Positions 36,201 through 45,524 of a DNA stretch of 64,000 bases are shown in pieces. Made by a program: the position numbers and the translations under genes. This DNA is from Erythrocercus mccallii (Eukaryota > Chordata > Aves > Passeriformes > Dicruridae), in assembly GCA_013397435.1 (NCBI GenBank), contig VZRG01001618.1, positions 103,237 to 167,236 of the forward strand, given 5' to 3'. A model generated the notes under the pieces. That model saw only the letters and a list, made by a program, of their open reading frames with translations, ran no database searches and was not told the origin of the DNA. Numbering within the stretch: position 1 is the stretch's first letter; each line of letters opens with the position of its first letter.

Positions 36201-39200
36201 ACTCTACTGACAGAAAATCCTGTTGAGCTACAGTCCAGAAAGTCTACTGCATGTTCCCAGGAGAAGCTGTGCCCTTCTGTCACAAACCATGAATCTTTTG
36301 GTTTATATGTGTTCTAGAGGGTGTACATTGTCCTCTGCAGGTGGTTGTTGACTTTCCAGTTTAGGTGATCTGATGTAGGTAAACTTTTAGGGACTTCATA
36401 ATGGGAGGTACCCAAAGTGGAGATGAAAAGTCCTGCTGGATAGCAAAGAGGAGGAAGAGTATGTCATGGCAAAACACTGCTAAGCAAGCAGCTCAGAGTT
36501 AACAGTAATGCTTTCCCGTTTTTTAATATTCTAATTAAAATAATTGTAGGACTTTGTTGGTTTGGTTTGGCTTTTTTTTCTTCCATGTGGTTCTTCCACA
36601 ATATTTTTTATCACCCTGTATAGTTATTTCTGATGAAGGCTTGTGGGAAGCCCTTCTCAGAAGAAAACTTAACAGAAAAAGCCCCACTAAATTTAACCAT
36701 AATTTATAGATAAACTTTTGAGATACACCTTTACTATTTGTGTTCTAAAGAGAGATTTGAAAAGTACTTCTTGTTATTTTCCTGTTGGTGATTAAATGTG
36801 GTTGCTTTAACAAGCTCTTCCAGTGGTATGAGATAAGGACTGAACTAAACTTCTGGAGATTTTATGCATGGGAGGAATTATCCATGGTTAATGAATTAGT
36901 AGAGGAGATACCAGTTAATATTGTTAGAAAAGAATTTCTGTATATCTGCAGCTGGTCAGCAAGGACTTTTGTGAGTACCCTTTCAAACTTAAGCAATTGG
37001 ATATTGTGCTTTAAGGGTAGTATATGAATTAAATATAAAGTTGAGTATGTTGGGATTTTTTACTACATCTGTTTTGAATATAGCCACATTATATGTAATT
37101 TCACCAATCAACAGTAATTTTGATTTCTTTAGAGCTTCTTCTGTGGAACTCAAGGAAGAGTATTCCAGGCGAGTGGTTGATGACAGCGAAGTTTTCAAGA
37201 AGATTCAAGGTTTGTATCTATTGATTTAGATAGATTGAACCTATTTAATTTCAATTTCCATATCTATCTTTACAGCTCAGTGCAATGAACAATAGTCATG
37301 TTATGAAGATTTTTTTTGGGTAAATGAAATTAAACAAAAATTAGATATTTATCAAAATATTATTAGACTCTGATACCAGTACAAATCATTCATAAGAAAG
37401 CTTTCTCCTATCTCTTCAAATAATCTGGGTAAAGATTGTGCAGGATGTACAGAGTAATTATGAATGTAATCAATAAAATGTTAATCTCTATGTCGACATG
37501 ATCTCTGAAATAATTTGAAACATAACGCTGGTGCTCTGTTACGCTGGCATTTAATTGGTGTACAAACACCATCTCATTTCTTCCATTAATTTTGTGCCAG
37601 ATACTTCTTTTGGCCATTGTTTCTATACATTGATAAGTTGCATTTTGATATTCTCTCTTACTATGCTTTTAAAAATCATAATAATTGTGCAGTGTACTCT
37701 GGAATATGTAAGTAAATTCTACCATGTTCTTATCTACAGTCTTTAGGACAAAGGCATAGCTTTTTGTTGAAGATTATGGAAAGATGTTTGTACAATGTTG
37801 TGTATTATTTTTGTAACCTTGTCAACAAAAATGGTTGATCTGAGCACCTCACATCTTGTATAATCTCCCCTGTTTACTGTCGTTATCTAAACCTCCTTTA
37901 AGTAGGCAGTCTTTGATCACTAGAATCTGCTTGGACATTTGGAAAAAATTTTTTTGAATAATAATTAGTGTTATTTTTTAATCTTCTAGTTATTCCATTT
38001 TCCTCCCTTGCATAATATACACTAGCTGACTTTTCAGTTATCTGACTACATATAAGGTTTGCTGGTGTGCCCTGGAGGAAAGTTGTGTGTGTGTACTTCA
38101 AGGCATTTTTTGACATACATCTGAGTTGCATCACTGGAAAAAACTTCCTTCTTTCACCTTGCCCCTATTTGTCTTTAAAACTGTAGATACAAGAAATTTG
38201 AAGGTAATAGCAGGTGACTTCTGTTAACAGAGTATGCTGAGAAACTCAGACATCCCTAAGTGATTATGCTAGCTGAAGACTTTCATAAGTCTTATCATAG
38301 AAATTGCGTATAATTTGGGAATGATTTTGCCAAATTAGTAATTTTTGTTCTTGTTTTTACATGTACTTAACAAGTTTGTAGAATAAAGAAGCAACTCTAT
38401 GTCTCATAATGGAAGTTTTATATTGTCCTGAAGTAGTTGTTCCAAAGTTACTTTGTATGTTAAATCATGGCATGTAATCAGTTCTCACAGAATTAGGAAG
38501 TTTTACAGCCTGAACATACAGAGGGCAATAGCCATTTTTTCTTTCCTTATCTGGTCTCTTTGAAAAAAGTTTGTTAGATATTGCTTGTTAGATATACTTT
38601 ATATGATTTTCACTCAAATGTTAAATAACTGATGATTTCTTTTCAAACTGGCATTCTTTCATCAAAGACAAGGGAGTTGTAATGCATGGGTATGTCCTTC
38701 TAACCAGCACCATCATATGTAGATGTGGTGTTTTTTATTTCTATATTGTCTCCATAGTAATTGGACAATTTCAGGTAAATGTTGTGTCCTTAATTTCTCT
38801 AAATCCTCAGGTTTATTCAGAGAAACACTCAGTAAAAAAGGAGTTCGGGTTATGACAGGCTTAGGAAAGTACTTCCAACAAATAGACAAGAACAGGAATG
38901 GTTTTCTCTCTCAGGCAGCCTTGAAAGGAACTTTAAAAGTATTCAATTTGGAAATGCCTGAAGGGGTGAGTCTAGCTGAAATGGTAAACATGGATATTAT
39001 CTTTCTCAATTTATGGAATTGCTTCTTTTCTTTGCTTAAATCTATATTTTAATACCTGAGTTGTGCATGTTTTCTTTTGGTAGGTTTTTTCTTTTTCCCT
39101 TATGCTTTGTTGGCATTTCTGCATTCAGTTCTCTGTAAAGTTCTTAAAAATAAAAAGTAATATATTTAAAAACATGCAATCTTTTTACATCATGACATGA

Positions 39201-42200
39201 AGAAGCGTGATTGCAACCCATTTTTTCCCTTTAGGCTTTAAAAAAATAATTTAGTTTATGCTCTTAGGTTTTTTCTTTGTTTTATATATTATGTTGTAAA
39301 ACTAGCTCACAGCTATCAGAACTGTGAATAATGTCAATTATGGTCATCAATGACAGCTGATGACACGTGTTATTTTTACAAATCTTTGAGTGAGTTTGGG
39401 GGGTTTTGTGAGAACACTGTAATTTTCCATTATAGTAATTGTTCTATTTCAGGATATAGTGGAGAATTTTGGCAAAATATTTTTAAATTGCAGGACTTCG
39501 AATCCTTATGGCTTATTCTTGATGATAGCAAGAGTGATAAGGTTGACTATGGGGAATTTACTCATGCCATATTTGGAGAAATGAATGAATATAGGAAAGC
39601 ATTTGTGAGAAAAGTAAGTTTTATTGCAGATATTTTAAGTGTAAATATTTCACAGTCTAACTTTGGAGTTAGTTTCTCATCATATCCTAGTTGTTGGGTT
39701 TTGTTGTTATTTTCCTAAGTTCTGTACCTGGAAATTGACTTCTTAAAGTTTCAGATGAGTTTATTAGCAGAAAGGTAAATTAGTGGACTGCATGCTGTTC
39801 CATTGTTAAATTAGTTAATTTTAAATTCTAGGACTGATTCCTTAATTATTTTGAGTTTTCATGCATATGTGCTATTCTTACAGTTCTGTCCATTGTCTAA
39901 AGTGTCTAGCACTCTGAGACTATCTCTTCCACAAGTCTGTTTCCTTATTTTGGCAAATGAAAAATTTTGGCAAATCTACATTTGTAGACTTTCTTCCCGC
40001 AGTGCCTGAAATAGGAGGCAGCAATACTTGTCTCCTTTGAGACCTAGAGTAAGAGTCATTCTATTTGTGAGACATGTTATGTGTGAAATGCCACTTGTTA
40101 GTTGTCTGTAATGTATTGTGGAGCTGTTTGCAGTATCACACTGCACTGATCACAAACCAGCCAAAGGAGTAGCAACTGGATATCAAGTTCAAGAAAAATA
40201 TGTACTTTCAGGCTGTCAGTCATGGAGAATCTGACTATCCTAGCCTTACATATCAAGCATGTGTGCTTGAGTAAACTGAAATGAAAATGAAACTGCTGTT
40301 GGCAGTGCTGGACAGGTTGTGTGGAGGCTTCTGCCAGAATGATGTGGAATCTTCATAACTGGAGGAGGCAGAAGGGAAGCAGCTAAACTTCTGATTCTAA
40401 GGATGAGCTAGAAATTAGGGAGAGAAGACAATTTTTTTTGCATTGACTAGAGGACAGACATTTGATGTCAAAACTGTTGAGGTAAAATAATCATGAAACT
40501 GCATAATCTAGAATAATTTTCTGGTTTCTGGTAACCTTACAAAAAATAGGTAAAGTGACATAATCCATTGCACAAGATCTAAAAGTACTTGCTAGGTAGT
40601 TAAGTGTATTTGATCTTTTCATCTTTCCACTTCCCCCCACCCTGGAGATGCTTATCTGAAACTTTTTTCCCCCTATAGGCTTATTTGAAACTAGATTTCA
40701 ACAAAACTGGGAATGTCCCTATGGTAGATCTCAGAAAATGTTACTGTGCAAAGAAACATCCTCTAGTATTGGCAGGTAATTCACATGAACAAACAAACAA
40801 CCCAAAATCTGTAACTATGGAAATCATCTTGTTAGCAGAGATAGCAGATCCAGAAACTGGTTGGAAATGCAAACTGTTTTCATATTTACTTAGACTTGAG
40901 TTGTTAAAGGGGAACTTTCTTCATCTGAGGACTTAAAATGAGTCTCTCCAGAACATGACTATAAGTAGTAATGGAGTTTATATACACAGTTTTAATACTT
41001 GCTCTTTATCAAGCTGCTAATACTGCCAGTATGCAGAGTAGTTCTTTATCTCTGTTATCTCTCAGCTTTCATCTGTAAGTTATCAGTGGCAAATATGATA
41101 TTAATAATTTTCACTTGGTGGGATACTCTCATTTTCACATTACTCTTTTCTATCAAAATATGCAAGGATTCCAACTGACATAGAATGTACTTAGCACTTG
41201 AATAATTTATTCATAAGGAACTTAATTTATTTCTGTGACACGTTTGTCATCCTTTACAGAGGAAATGCTGGTTTCTTCATAATTTTTCAGGATTCTCAAA
41301 AATGTTTAAAGTCTGCCATTGAGAAAATAGGAGTTTAAGTATTTGTATGTCAGTTTTAAAAAACAATACCTCCATGTACCAAACTAATCACTGTGAAAGT
41401 CTCCATGGTGTCATGACCCTTTATTTTTTACCTGTATAAGAGAGGATTTTTTTTTTATATTGCCAGTGATTTTAATGTAACACATGAAGTCACGTGGGGG
41501 TATAGGGATACAATAGGCGATTTTTTTCTAATGCTGTACTGACATATTTTTTGTACTTTTTTTCCTCAATGCTATGAAATAATCTTGAGTATTATCTTTA
41601 TAAAATTGCAAGCACACAGGTGTAACTTGCAGAACACTTTTCAAATGCCAATTTCCATCTTGAAGTTTCCCCAGAAGTTTTGTTACTGTAAATATATGTT
41701 TTCTTATAAGATAACTTCAGAATTTTAGTGTACATTTTGCATTATGCAGCTTTTGCAATCATTTGAAGGAAAACATTTTCCTGATCTCATAATTCATTGC
41801 AATTGGCTGACTCCATGTTTTCTGTTGATACTTAGTTCTACTATGCTGTTAAAGTAAGGTAATTTCTACAGGTGGTAATAAGTGAGGCAATGACTTAATT
41901 CTAAATCAGAATATTGAATTTGTTAATTAAAAAATATTTGCAAACTAAAATTTGAAAGTTTCTTGCCTGAAGTATACTAAATGCTACATATTCACTCTTA
42001 TTTCAAATGTATTTAATAGAAAAAGATACTTTCATAGGCAAAACTGTAGAAGAACTTAAATTATCATTTCTGGAAGCATTAGGAGAGTCCTGCAGCAACC
42101 CCAATGAAGTGTCCTATTCTGAGTTTGAAGATTACTATGAAGGATTAAGTTTTGGAATCGTGGGTGATGATGATTTTGTTAATATCTTAAGGAATTCATG

Positions 42201-42204
42201 GTGA
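18171..42204 (+). CDS. CAPS2: Calcyphosine-2 (CAPS2), about 16 recognised exons, start exon not found
   Basis: Recognised exons: 18171-18216, 18340-18450(?), 20348-20389(?), 21213-21368, 23681-23803, 28156-28219 (or 28223), 30586-30702, 31816-31886, 33416-33509, 33617-33724, 34950-35065, 37133-37209, 38811-38965, 39494-39613, 40679-40775 and 42020-42204. The order of parts is an acidic N-terminus (VPCLDLGRLRDSDEE), a charged middle, a DM10-like domain (31.8-35.1 kb), then EF-hand-like motifs and a C-terminus with VSYSEFEDYYEGLSF and DDDFVNILRNSW. From 31816 to the stop all phases agree (1,023 nt). Calcyphosine-2 is a calcium-binding-type protein of presumed ciliary association. Two problems: the DM10 core appears in three frames across 33416-33724, and 30702 cannot be joined in phase to 31816. 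The gene may be working with altered residues, mis-assembled, or partly decayed. KCNC2 lies downstream in the same orientation, as in mammals. Confidence 0.8.
18340..18450 (+). CDS. CAPS2: CAPS2 exon: DGDSYILYTGSS
   Basis: The acceptor TGTGATTTTAG| joins in phase 0 to the preceding exon, giving DSDEEDGDSYILYTGSSSHR. The reading continues through RCQLDSSSEW. I place the 3' end at 18450 (CAACAT|GTCAGT) because that leaves phase 0. The GT at 18384 (phase 2) is possible but would cut off residues that resemble the mammalian protein. The donor is weak, so the end is uncertain. Confidence 0.6.
20036..20225 (+). repeat. Polypyrimidine tract with exact 23-nt tandem duplication
   Basis: Positions 20041-20063 and 20064-20086 are identical 23-nt units made mostly of CTTT. 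A second CT-rich tract (CTCTCTGTCTCTCTCTGG) follows at about 20165-20225. It lies within a CAPS2 intron upstream of the candidate mini-exon. Confidence 0.8.
20348..20389 (+). CDS. CAPS2: Possible CAPS2 mini-exon (14 codons)
   Basis: It reads LSLSEIDSSFFSNC between ACCAAG| and a strong donor |GTAAGTAAA. It is phase 0 on both sides and so compatible with both neighbours. The pyrimidine tract is interrupted, and I cannot match the residues securely. Confidence 0.3.
21213..21368 (+). CDS. CAPS2: CAPS2 exon: charged region
   Basis: 52 codons in phase 0 on both sides between TTTGGAGCAG| and AATAAAG|GTAGCT. It is rich in Lys, Glu, Gln and Ser (for example GTKEEYEQHPQRIAEKKKD), with no folded-domain pattern. 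Confidence 0.7.
23681..23803 (+). CDS. CAPS2: CAPS2 exon: charged/Gln-rich region
   Basis: 41 codons in phase 0 on both sides between TTCTGTGTAG| and GAAGCT|GTAAGT. It includes DFVTLDKKALLQQCYTNKPY. Only this frame is open throughout and it follows directly from the previous exon. Confidence 0.7.
24130..24201 (+). repeat. CR1 3' tail fragment
   Basis: It contains GTTGGACTTTGATGATCCCT and ends in TATTCTATGATTCTATGATT, the diagnostic CR1 terminus. It is in a CAPS2 intron. Confidence 0.85.
24246..24650 (-). repeat. Diverged CR1 fragment, reverse orientation, with 20-nt tandem duplication
   Basis: The order of landmarks in reverse complement matches CR1 (a GTGAAGATGTTCTTCCTGTTG-like section, then a section like CTAAACAAACCCAAGCTCCC). 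A 20-nt unit (24287-24306) is exactly repeated at 24307-24326. The fragment lies directly beside the forward CR1 tail at 24130. Confidence 0.65.
25690..26672 (+). repeat. Long CR1 LINE fragment, forward orientation
   Basis: It starts with the reverse-transcriptase-region landmark GGTTCTGCAGGGCTCCATC and passes through GAGATGCTGGAGAGCAGTGC and CCTGACTGTTCAAGAAGTGT. It ends CCCTTCCAGTTTGTTCTATG. The open frames within it are broken CR1 ORF2 remnants with stops and shifts, so it is not an active element. It is in a CAPS2 intron. Confidence 0.92.
28156..28219 (+). CDS. CAPS2: CAPS2 exon: helical EDVAAERRKQAVVEQVMVDKL
   Basis: The acceptor TTCATTGCAG| is entered in phase 0 from 23803. Two overlapping donors are possible: TTAT|GTAGGT (end 28219) and TATGTAG|GTAAAT (end 28223). 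Only 28219 leaves the next exon open (phase 1). With 28223 the next exon stops at its second codon. The mammalian protein appears to use the equivalent of 28223, so the shorter end may be an adjustment in this lineage. Confidence 0.55.
29990..30125 (+). repeat. CR1 3' end fragment
   Basis: It contains GGATGGGGCTCTGAGCAACT, a close match to the CR1 3' region, then AAGGTCCCTTCCAACCCAAA and a CTATTCCATGGTTCTGAGG tail. Confidence 0.85.
30586..30702 (+). CDS. CAPS2: CAPS2 exon: VKSDPEQ segment
   Basis: The acceptor is GTGGTCCCAG| and the donor a strong AAAAGAA|GTAAGT. Only the phase-1 entry frame is open (VKSDPEQSPHSDACEEAQG...). The exon is 117 nt, so it also leaves in phase 1. The next recognised exon needs phase 0, and a direct join would create AAA TAA. 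Confidence 0.55.
31816..31886 (+). CDS. CAPS2: CAPS2 exon: start of DM10-like domain
   Basis: The acceptor is ATTATTTTCACAG| and the donor TCGAG|GTAATC. In phase 0 it reads NKDQIRTENRLSNKLCFDSR and joins in phase 2 to the next exon, giving SRNGHDACRELIG, which matches the calcyphosine-2 family well. Confidence 0.7.
32560..33345 (+). repeat. CR1 LINE fragment ending 70 bp before a CAPS2 exon
   Basis: CR1 landmarks in order: GGGGTGCTGGTGGATGAGAA, CTCCCTTATGAAGATAGG, GGAAGAATTTCTTTGCTGTG and AAGGTCCCTTCCAACTCAAA. The ORF2 remnants are broken. The 3' end lies only about 70 bp upstream of the exon at 33416. Confidence 0.9.
33416..33509 (+). CDS. CAPS2: CAPS2 exon: DM10-like domain, apparent frame change at T8
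   Basis: The acceptor is TCCCTTCTAG| and the donor AAACAG|GTAGGA. In the incoming frame it reads NGHDACRELIGFF up to the run of eight T at 33450-33457. Beyond the run the conserved text (ACDKSLTVYDFSSLEKT) is in a different frame, as if one T were missing. The incoming frame nevertheless stays open (LHVTNPLLCMISAVWKKQ) and leaves in phase 0. If real, about 18 residues of the domain core are replaced. Confidence 0.7.
33617..33724 (+). CDS. CAPS2: CAPS2 exon: DM10-like domain, 20-nt duplication restores frame
   Basis: 36 codons in phase 0 on both sides (TTTCACAG| to TACATT|GTAAGT). The expected domain text NALPFIQKGVYQHQQRK is in the +1 frame at the 5' part. The expected KGKAYDLSDFYI is in the annotated frame at the 3' part. 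Between them an 11-nt segment (33662-33672) recurs 20 nt later (33682-33692), as from a 20-nt duplication. The annotated frame is open throughout. Confidence 0.7.
33944..33957 (+). promoter_or_regulatory. CTCF-like motif in CAPS2 intron
   Basis: CCTCTAGAGGGCAG matches 13 of 14 positions of CCASYAGRKGGCRS, the only difference being T for A at the third position. It is in the same orientation as the two motifs near 15.7 kb. Confidence 0.45.
34950..35065 (+). CDS. CAPS2: CAPS2 exon: end of DM10-like domain
   Basis: The acceptor TTTACCAACAG| follows directly in phase 0, giving FYIGANLTFQSVDHNLPESV, then IDEAAVDYLK. The donor is CTAAA|GTAAGT. A second strong donor inside (CATGTG|GTAAGT, GT at about 35031) would remove the last 12 codons. 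I prefer the longer form because the text after it joins well to the next exon. Confidence 0.75.
35112..35137 (+). repeat. Poly(A) run of 26
   Basis: An uninterrupted run of A begins 46 bp after the donor of the preceding CAPS2 exon. It may be a retrotransposed-end remnant or simple slippage. I see no target-site duplication. Confidence 0.9.
35335..35550 (-). repeat. CR1 fragment, reverse orientation
   Basis: TTGCCCATTGCCTCTTGTCT, GGCACCACTGAGCAGAGCCT and AGCTCTCCCAGCCTCTCCTC are CR1 text in reverse complement. Confidence 0.85.
37133..37209 (+). CDS. CAPS2: CAPS2 exon: linker helix before EF-hands
   Basis: The acceptor GATTTCTTTAG| is completed from phase 2, giving YLKASSVELKEEYSRRVVDD. The donor is TTCAAG|GTTTGT (phase 1). 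It is charged and helical. Confidence 0.75.
38811..38965 (+). CDS. CAPS2: CAPS2 exon: first EF-hand-like motif
   Basis: The acceptor is CTAAATCCTCAG| and the donor GAAGGG|GTGAGT. It contains MTGLGKYFQQIDKNRNGFLS. The loop DKNRNGFLSQAA has good ligands at positions 1, 3 and 5 and Gly at 6, but Ala at position 12, so calcium binding is probably weak or absent. Confidence 0.85.
39494..39613 (+). CDS. CAPS2: CAPS2 exon: second EF-hand-like motif
   Basis: 40 codons in phase 0 on both sides (AAATTGCAG| to AGAAAA|GTAAGT). The loop DDSKSDKVDYGE has acids at 1, 9 and 12. Position 6 is Asp instead of Gly. It is followed by FTHAIFGEMNEYRKAFVRK, highly typical of the calcyphosine family. Confidence 0.88.
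40679..40775 (+). CDS. CAPS2: CAPS2 exon: third EF-hand-like motif
   Basis: The acceptor is TTTTTCCCCCTATAG| and the donor TTGGCAG|GTAATT (phase 1). It reads AYLKLDFNKTGNVPMVDLRK and then CYCAKKHP. The loop DFNKTGNVPMVD has D, N, T and G at 1, 3, 5 and 6, and Asp at 12. Confidence 0.88.
42020..42204 (+). CDS. CAPS2: CAPS2 terminal coding exon
   Basis: The acceptor is TGTATTTAATAG|. It reads EKDTFIGKTVEELKLSFLEA, then VSYSEFEDYYEGL and DDDFVNILRNSW, ending in TGA at 42202-42204. The last part is a degenerate fourth EF-hand, as in other calcyphosines. Confidence 0.88.
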
Positions 42205-42405
42205 ATTTAGAGTGGAAGATGACAAAAAAGAAGGGACATCTTCTAAACAAGGAGTGACTAAATAAGAGAAGATTTAGTCTTGATGTGCATTACTTTATAG
42301 TTAGTGTCTTAAACTGATTTCAGGGACAGAAAACTTTAGAGGCTTTCAGACTAATACCTGGCAAATTTCATGGAATCTCTGTTGAGTTATGCTAGACACT
42401 CTTCT

Positions 42406-42494
42406 AATAAAAATGCTGTTCCATGTCTTTTCACCGGAAATTATTAAGGCTGTTTCCCATACCAAAAGCCATAATTTTTTAATATTAAAATAAA
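42406..42494 (+). terminator. CAPS2 polyadenylation signals
   Basis: AATAAA occurs at 42406-42411 and again at 42489-42494, 202 and 285 nt after the stop. A further AATAAA at 43181-43186 could serve a longer 3' end. I cannot tell which is used. Confidence 0.55.
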
Positions 42495-42499
42495 GTGTC

Positions 42500-44365
42500 C
42501 TATTTTAAAGTAAGAGGGAATTAGAATACTAAAATGTCTGAAAGAGATATGTGCAAGAGAAAATTTTGTTTTATGATGCATTGTGAAAAGCTTCAGATTT
42601 GAATGCATAAATGTGAATGATAGCTTTTCTTCAGAAAATTTCTTATAACATCTTTGTCTGACTTATTTTTTCTTATGCTGGTACTTAGCTTGAGAGAGAA
42701 AAGGTCATCATTTTCCAATTTTGAGGATGTCTGCTGTACTGAAAGTGTAGGGATGTTCACAGCATTTAGCCCCTTGGCCTGTGCACTGATCTTGTTTTGT
42801 AATTTTGGTCAGGCATCTGAAGCTGAGCATTGAATCTCAAAGGTTTTAATAATTACACATGTATTTTGTAATGCATATCTTCCTTTCCTGTATTTTCCTA
42901 AGTGGTTTTCAAACCATATAATTTATATTTAAATAATCTGTTTTCTTTATAATGCTGGGATTTTTAAACTAAAACATAGCAGCTATATATTCTGTCAAAC
43001 TCTATCTACTCTGAAAGTATAAAACAGAAAAGTATTTAAAAAATACACAAAATAACCACCTCTGCCACCACAAAAACTACGTCATAAATTAAAGTATTCT
43101 TTGCTATTTCAAATGTTCTGACAGGTATGCTTTTCAATGTAATACATCTTGCTAATTCTGTAAAATTCTTTGTGTTAAGAAATAAAAATATGTAGTTAAT
43201 AAGAGACTTTGGTTTTCATAGACCTGTCACTGAAATTAACTGTATTTTGAACTGCATTTCTTAAGCCTATGCAATTAAAATATATAACTTTCCTCTAAGC
43301 TTGTCTGTCTGGTTTTGAATTTATGGTCTGTGGTAAAAGAATCTTCCTCTATGACAGAATTTTTTTTCATAGGAATTAAAGGGCAGTGCTAGAATGGATG
43401 CTGAAATGAGAGACTTTGGTCCACTGTGGCTCACTAGCATAGTCTAGATATAGTTCTAATTCTAAATTGTTCTAATTACTTGTGTGTTTTTATGTTTGGA
43501 TTGTTTGACCATGGCCTCAAATGTAACAAGTATTGGAAGCTCTACTGTAAATCCTCAAATGAGGGATTTTGTGGGGGGTTCTTTTGGGGCTGCAAAAGTC
43601 TGTATGTGTTTTTTCAGAGGGAAAGGCAGATTTTGTCAATGTGTATTCTAAGAAAGAATTCTGAGTCAATATGATTTTCTTGCTCCCCATTCCTGCTGGA
43701 ATTTCTCTCACTGGAAAGCTTTTGTTAATTAGTGTTCTTGGAACTAGTGATTCTGAGAAGGGCAGGTAATTCTGAGAAGGGAAACTTTAGCTTGTTGTAG
43801 AGGGTTCTCATTAATTTGTCCATTCAATTAGCTGAAAAAAATACCAAGTTGCATTTTTGTTAGTTTTTGAAAGGACCATATGCTCCATTTAGACTTTTTC
43901 ACTTAGGAGAATTGTACCAACAGATAAAACTGTAGCTCAATTTAATGAATGAAAGTGATTGTGAAATGAGGTATTGACATATTTCTTTATGCAATGTTTA
44001 ATTTTATTGTGAAGCTTTTAGGAAAATTGTTCCACATTTTCCTATTGAATGGAAAAAATCAAGACAAATAGATGTATACTAAGTGGGTCTGCTTGTCAGA
44101 AGAAGCTGTATAGGTCATATCTGCCACAAATTTATTTTATTGTTATCAAGGAAATGAAGTGCTGTTAAAAGAACATAGCTTTGGTAGTCCTGCATTTTTT
44201 TTATCTGAAGACAGATCCATAACAGGATAATCTAAGATAAATTTTAAAGGTCAAAATTTTCTTAAAAATGAAAGCAGTACTGTGGTAATTATGTGAAACC
44301 TGCTATCTATCTAATTTCTATTCTATATTATTTCTATTGCTATTATTTCTATTCTATTGACCTTC
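42500..44365. other. Gene-free stretch after CAPS2
   Basis: AT-rich and possibly partly CAPS2 3' untranslated sequence up to about 43.2 kb. No coding signal or nameable repeat is seen. Confidence 0.5.
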
Positions 44366-44369
44366 TACA

Positions 44370-45520
44370 AGGCCATTTACACAGGTCCTGCTTGACTAAC
44401 TTGATCTCCTTTTATGATCAAGTGACTTGCCTAGTGAATGAGGGAAAGGCTTCAGTAAAGTCTTTGACACCATTTCCCACAGCATTCTCCTGGAGAAACT
44501 GGCTGCTTATGGTTTGGACAGGTGCACTGTCTACTGGGTAAAAGAACTGTGTCCAAGAGAGTGGTGGTGAATGGAGCTACACCCAGCTGGTGACCAGTCA
44601 CTGGTGGTTTCCCCGGGGCTTAGTAGTGGGGATAGTCCTGTTTGTTACCTTTATTGATGATCTGTATGAGAGAATCAAGTAAGTTTGGTAAGTTTGCAGA
44701 CTGTGTGGGGGTATTGACCTGCTGGAGGGTAGGAAGGCTGTGCAGAGGGATCTGGACTGGATCAATAGGCTGAGGCAAATTGTATGAGGTCCTACATTTG
44801 AGCAACAAGGCCAAATGCCAGGTCCTACACTTGGGTCACAACAACTCCATGCCGCACTACAGGCTGGGGACAGAGTGGCTGGAAAATGGCCTGGTGGAAA
44901 AGGACCTGGGAATGCTGATTGACAGTAGCTGAACGTGAGCCACTATGTGCCCAGGTGTCCAAGAAGGCCAATGGCATCCTGGATCAGCAATAGTGTGGCC
45001 AGCAGGAGCAGGGCAGGGATTGTTCCCCTGTACTGGGCACTGGGGGAGGTCACACCTCACCAGTTTTGGGCCCCTCACTACAAGAAGGACATTGAGGTGC
45101 TGGAGTGTGTCCAGAGAAGGGAAACAGTGCTGGTGGAGGGTCTGAAGAGTAAGTTATATGACGGGCAGCTGAGGGAGCTGGGGTTGTTAAGTACAGAGAA
45201 AATGAGGCCCAGAAGAGACCTTATTGCCCTCTATAACCACCTGAAAGGAGGCTGTAGCCAGGTGGGGATTGGCCTCTTTCTCCCAGGTAACTAGCAACAG
45301 GGCAAGAGGAAATGGCCTCAAGCTGCAATAAGAAAAGGTTAAGATGGGACATCAGGAAAAAATTTCACTGAAAGGGTGATTAAGCATTGGAACAGGCTAC
45401 TCAAGAGGTGGTAGAGTAACCATCCCCAGGAAATGACTTAGCACATGGTGCCATTTGGTCAGAAGTTGGACTCTGTGATCTTGAAGGTCTTTTCCAACCT
45501 TACTGATTCTGTGATCAGTT
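44370..45520 (+). repeat. Long CR1 LINE fragment, forward orientation
   Basis: It begins in the ORF2 region (landmark TTTGACACCATTTCCCACAGC), passes through CTGGAGTGTGTCCAGAGAAG and GGGCAGCTGAGGGAGCTGGG, and ends near CAACCTTACTGATTCTGTGA. Frames are broken by stops and indels, so it is not active. It is the longest repeat in the window. Confidence 0.93.
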
Positions 45521-45524
45521 GTTG

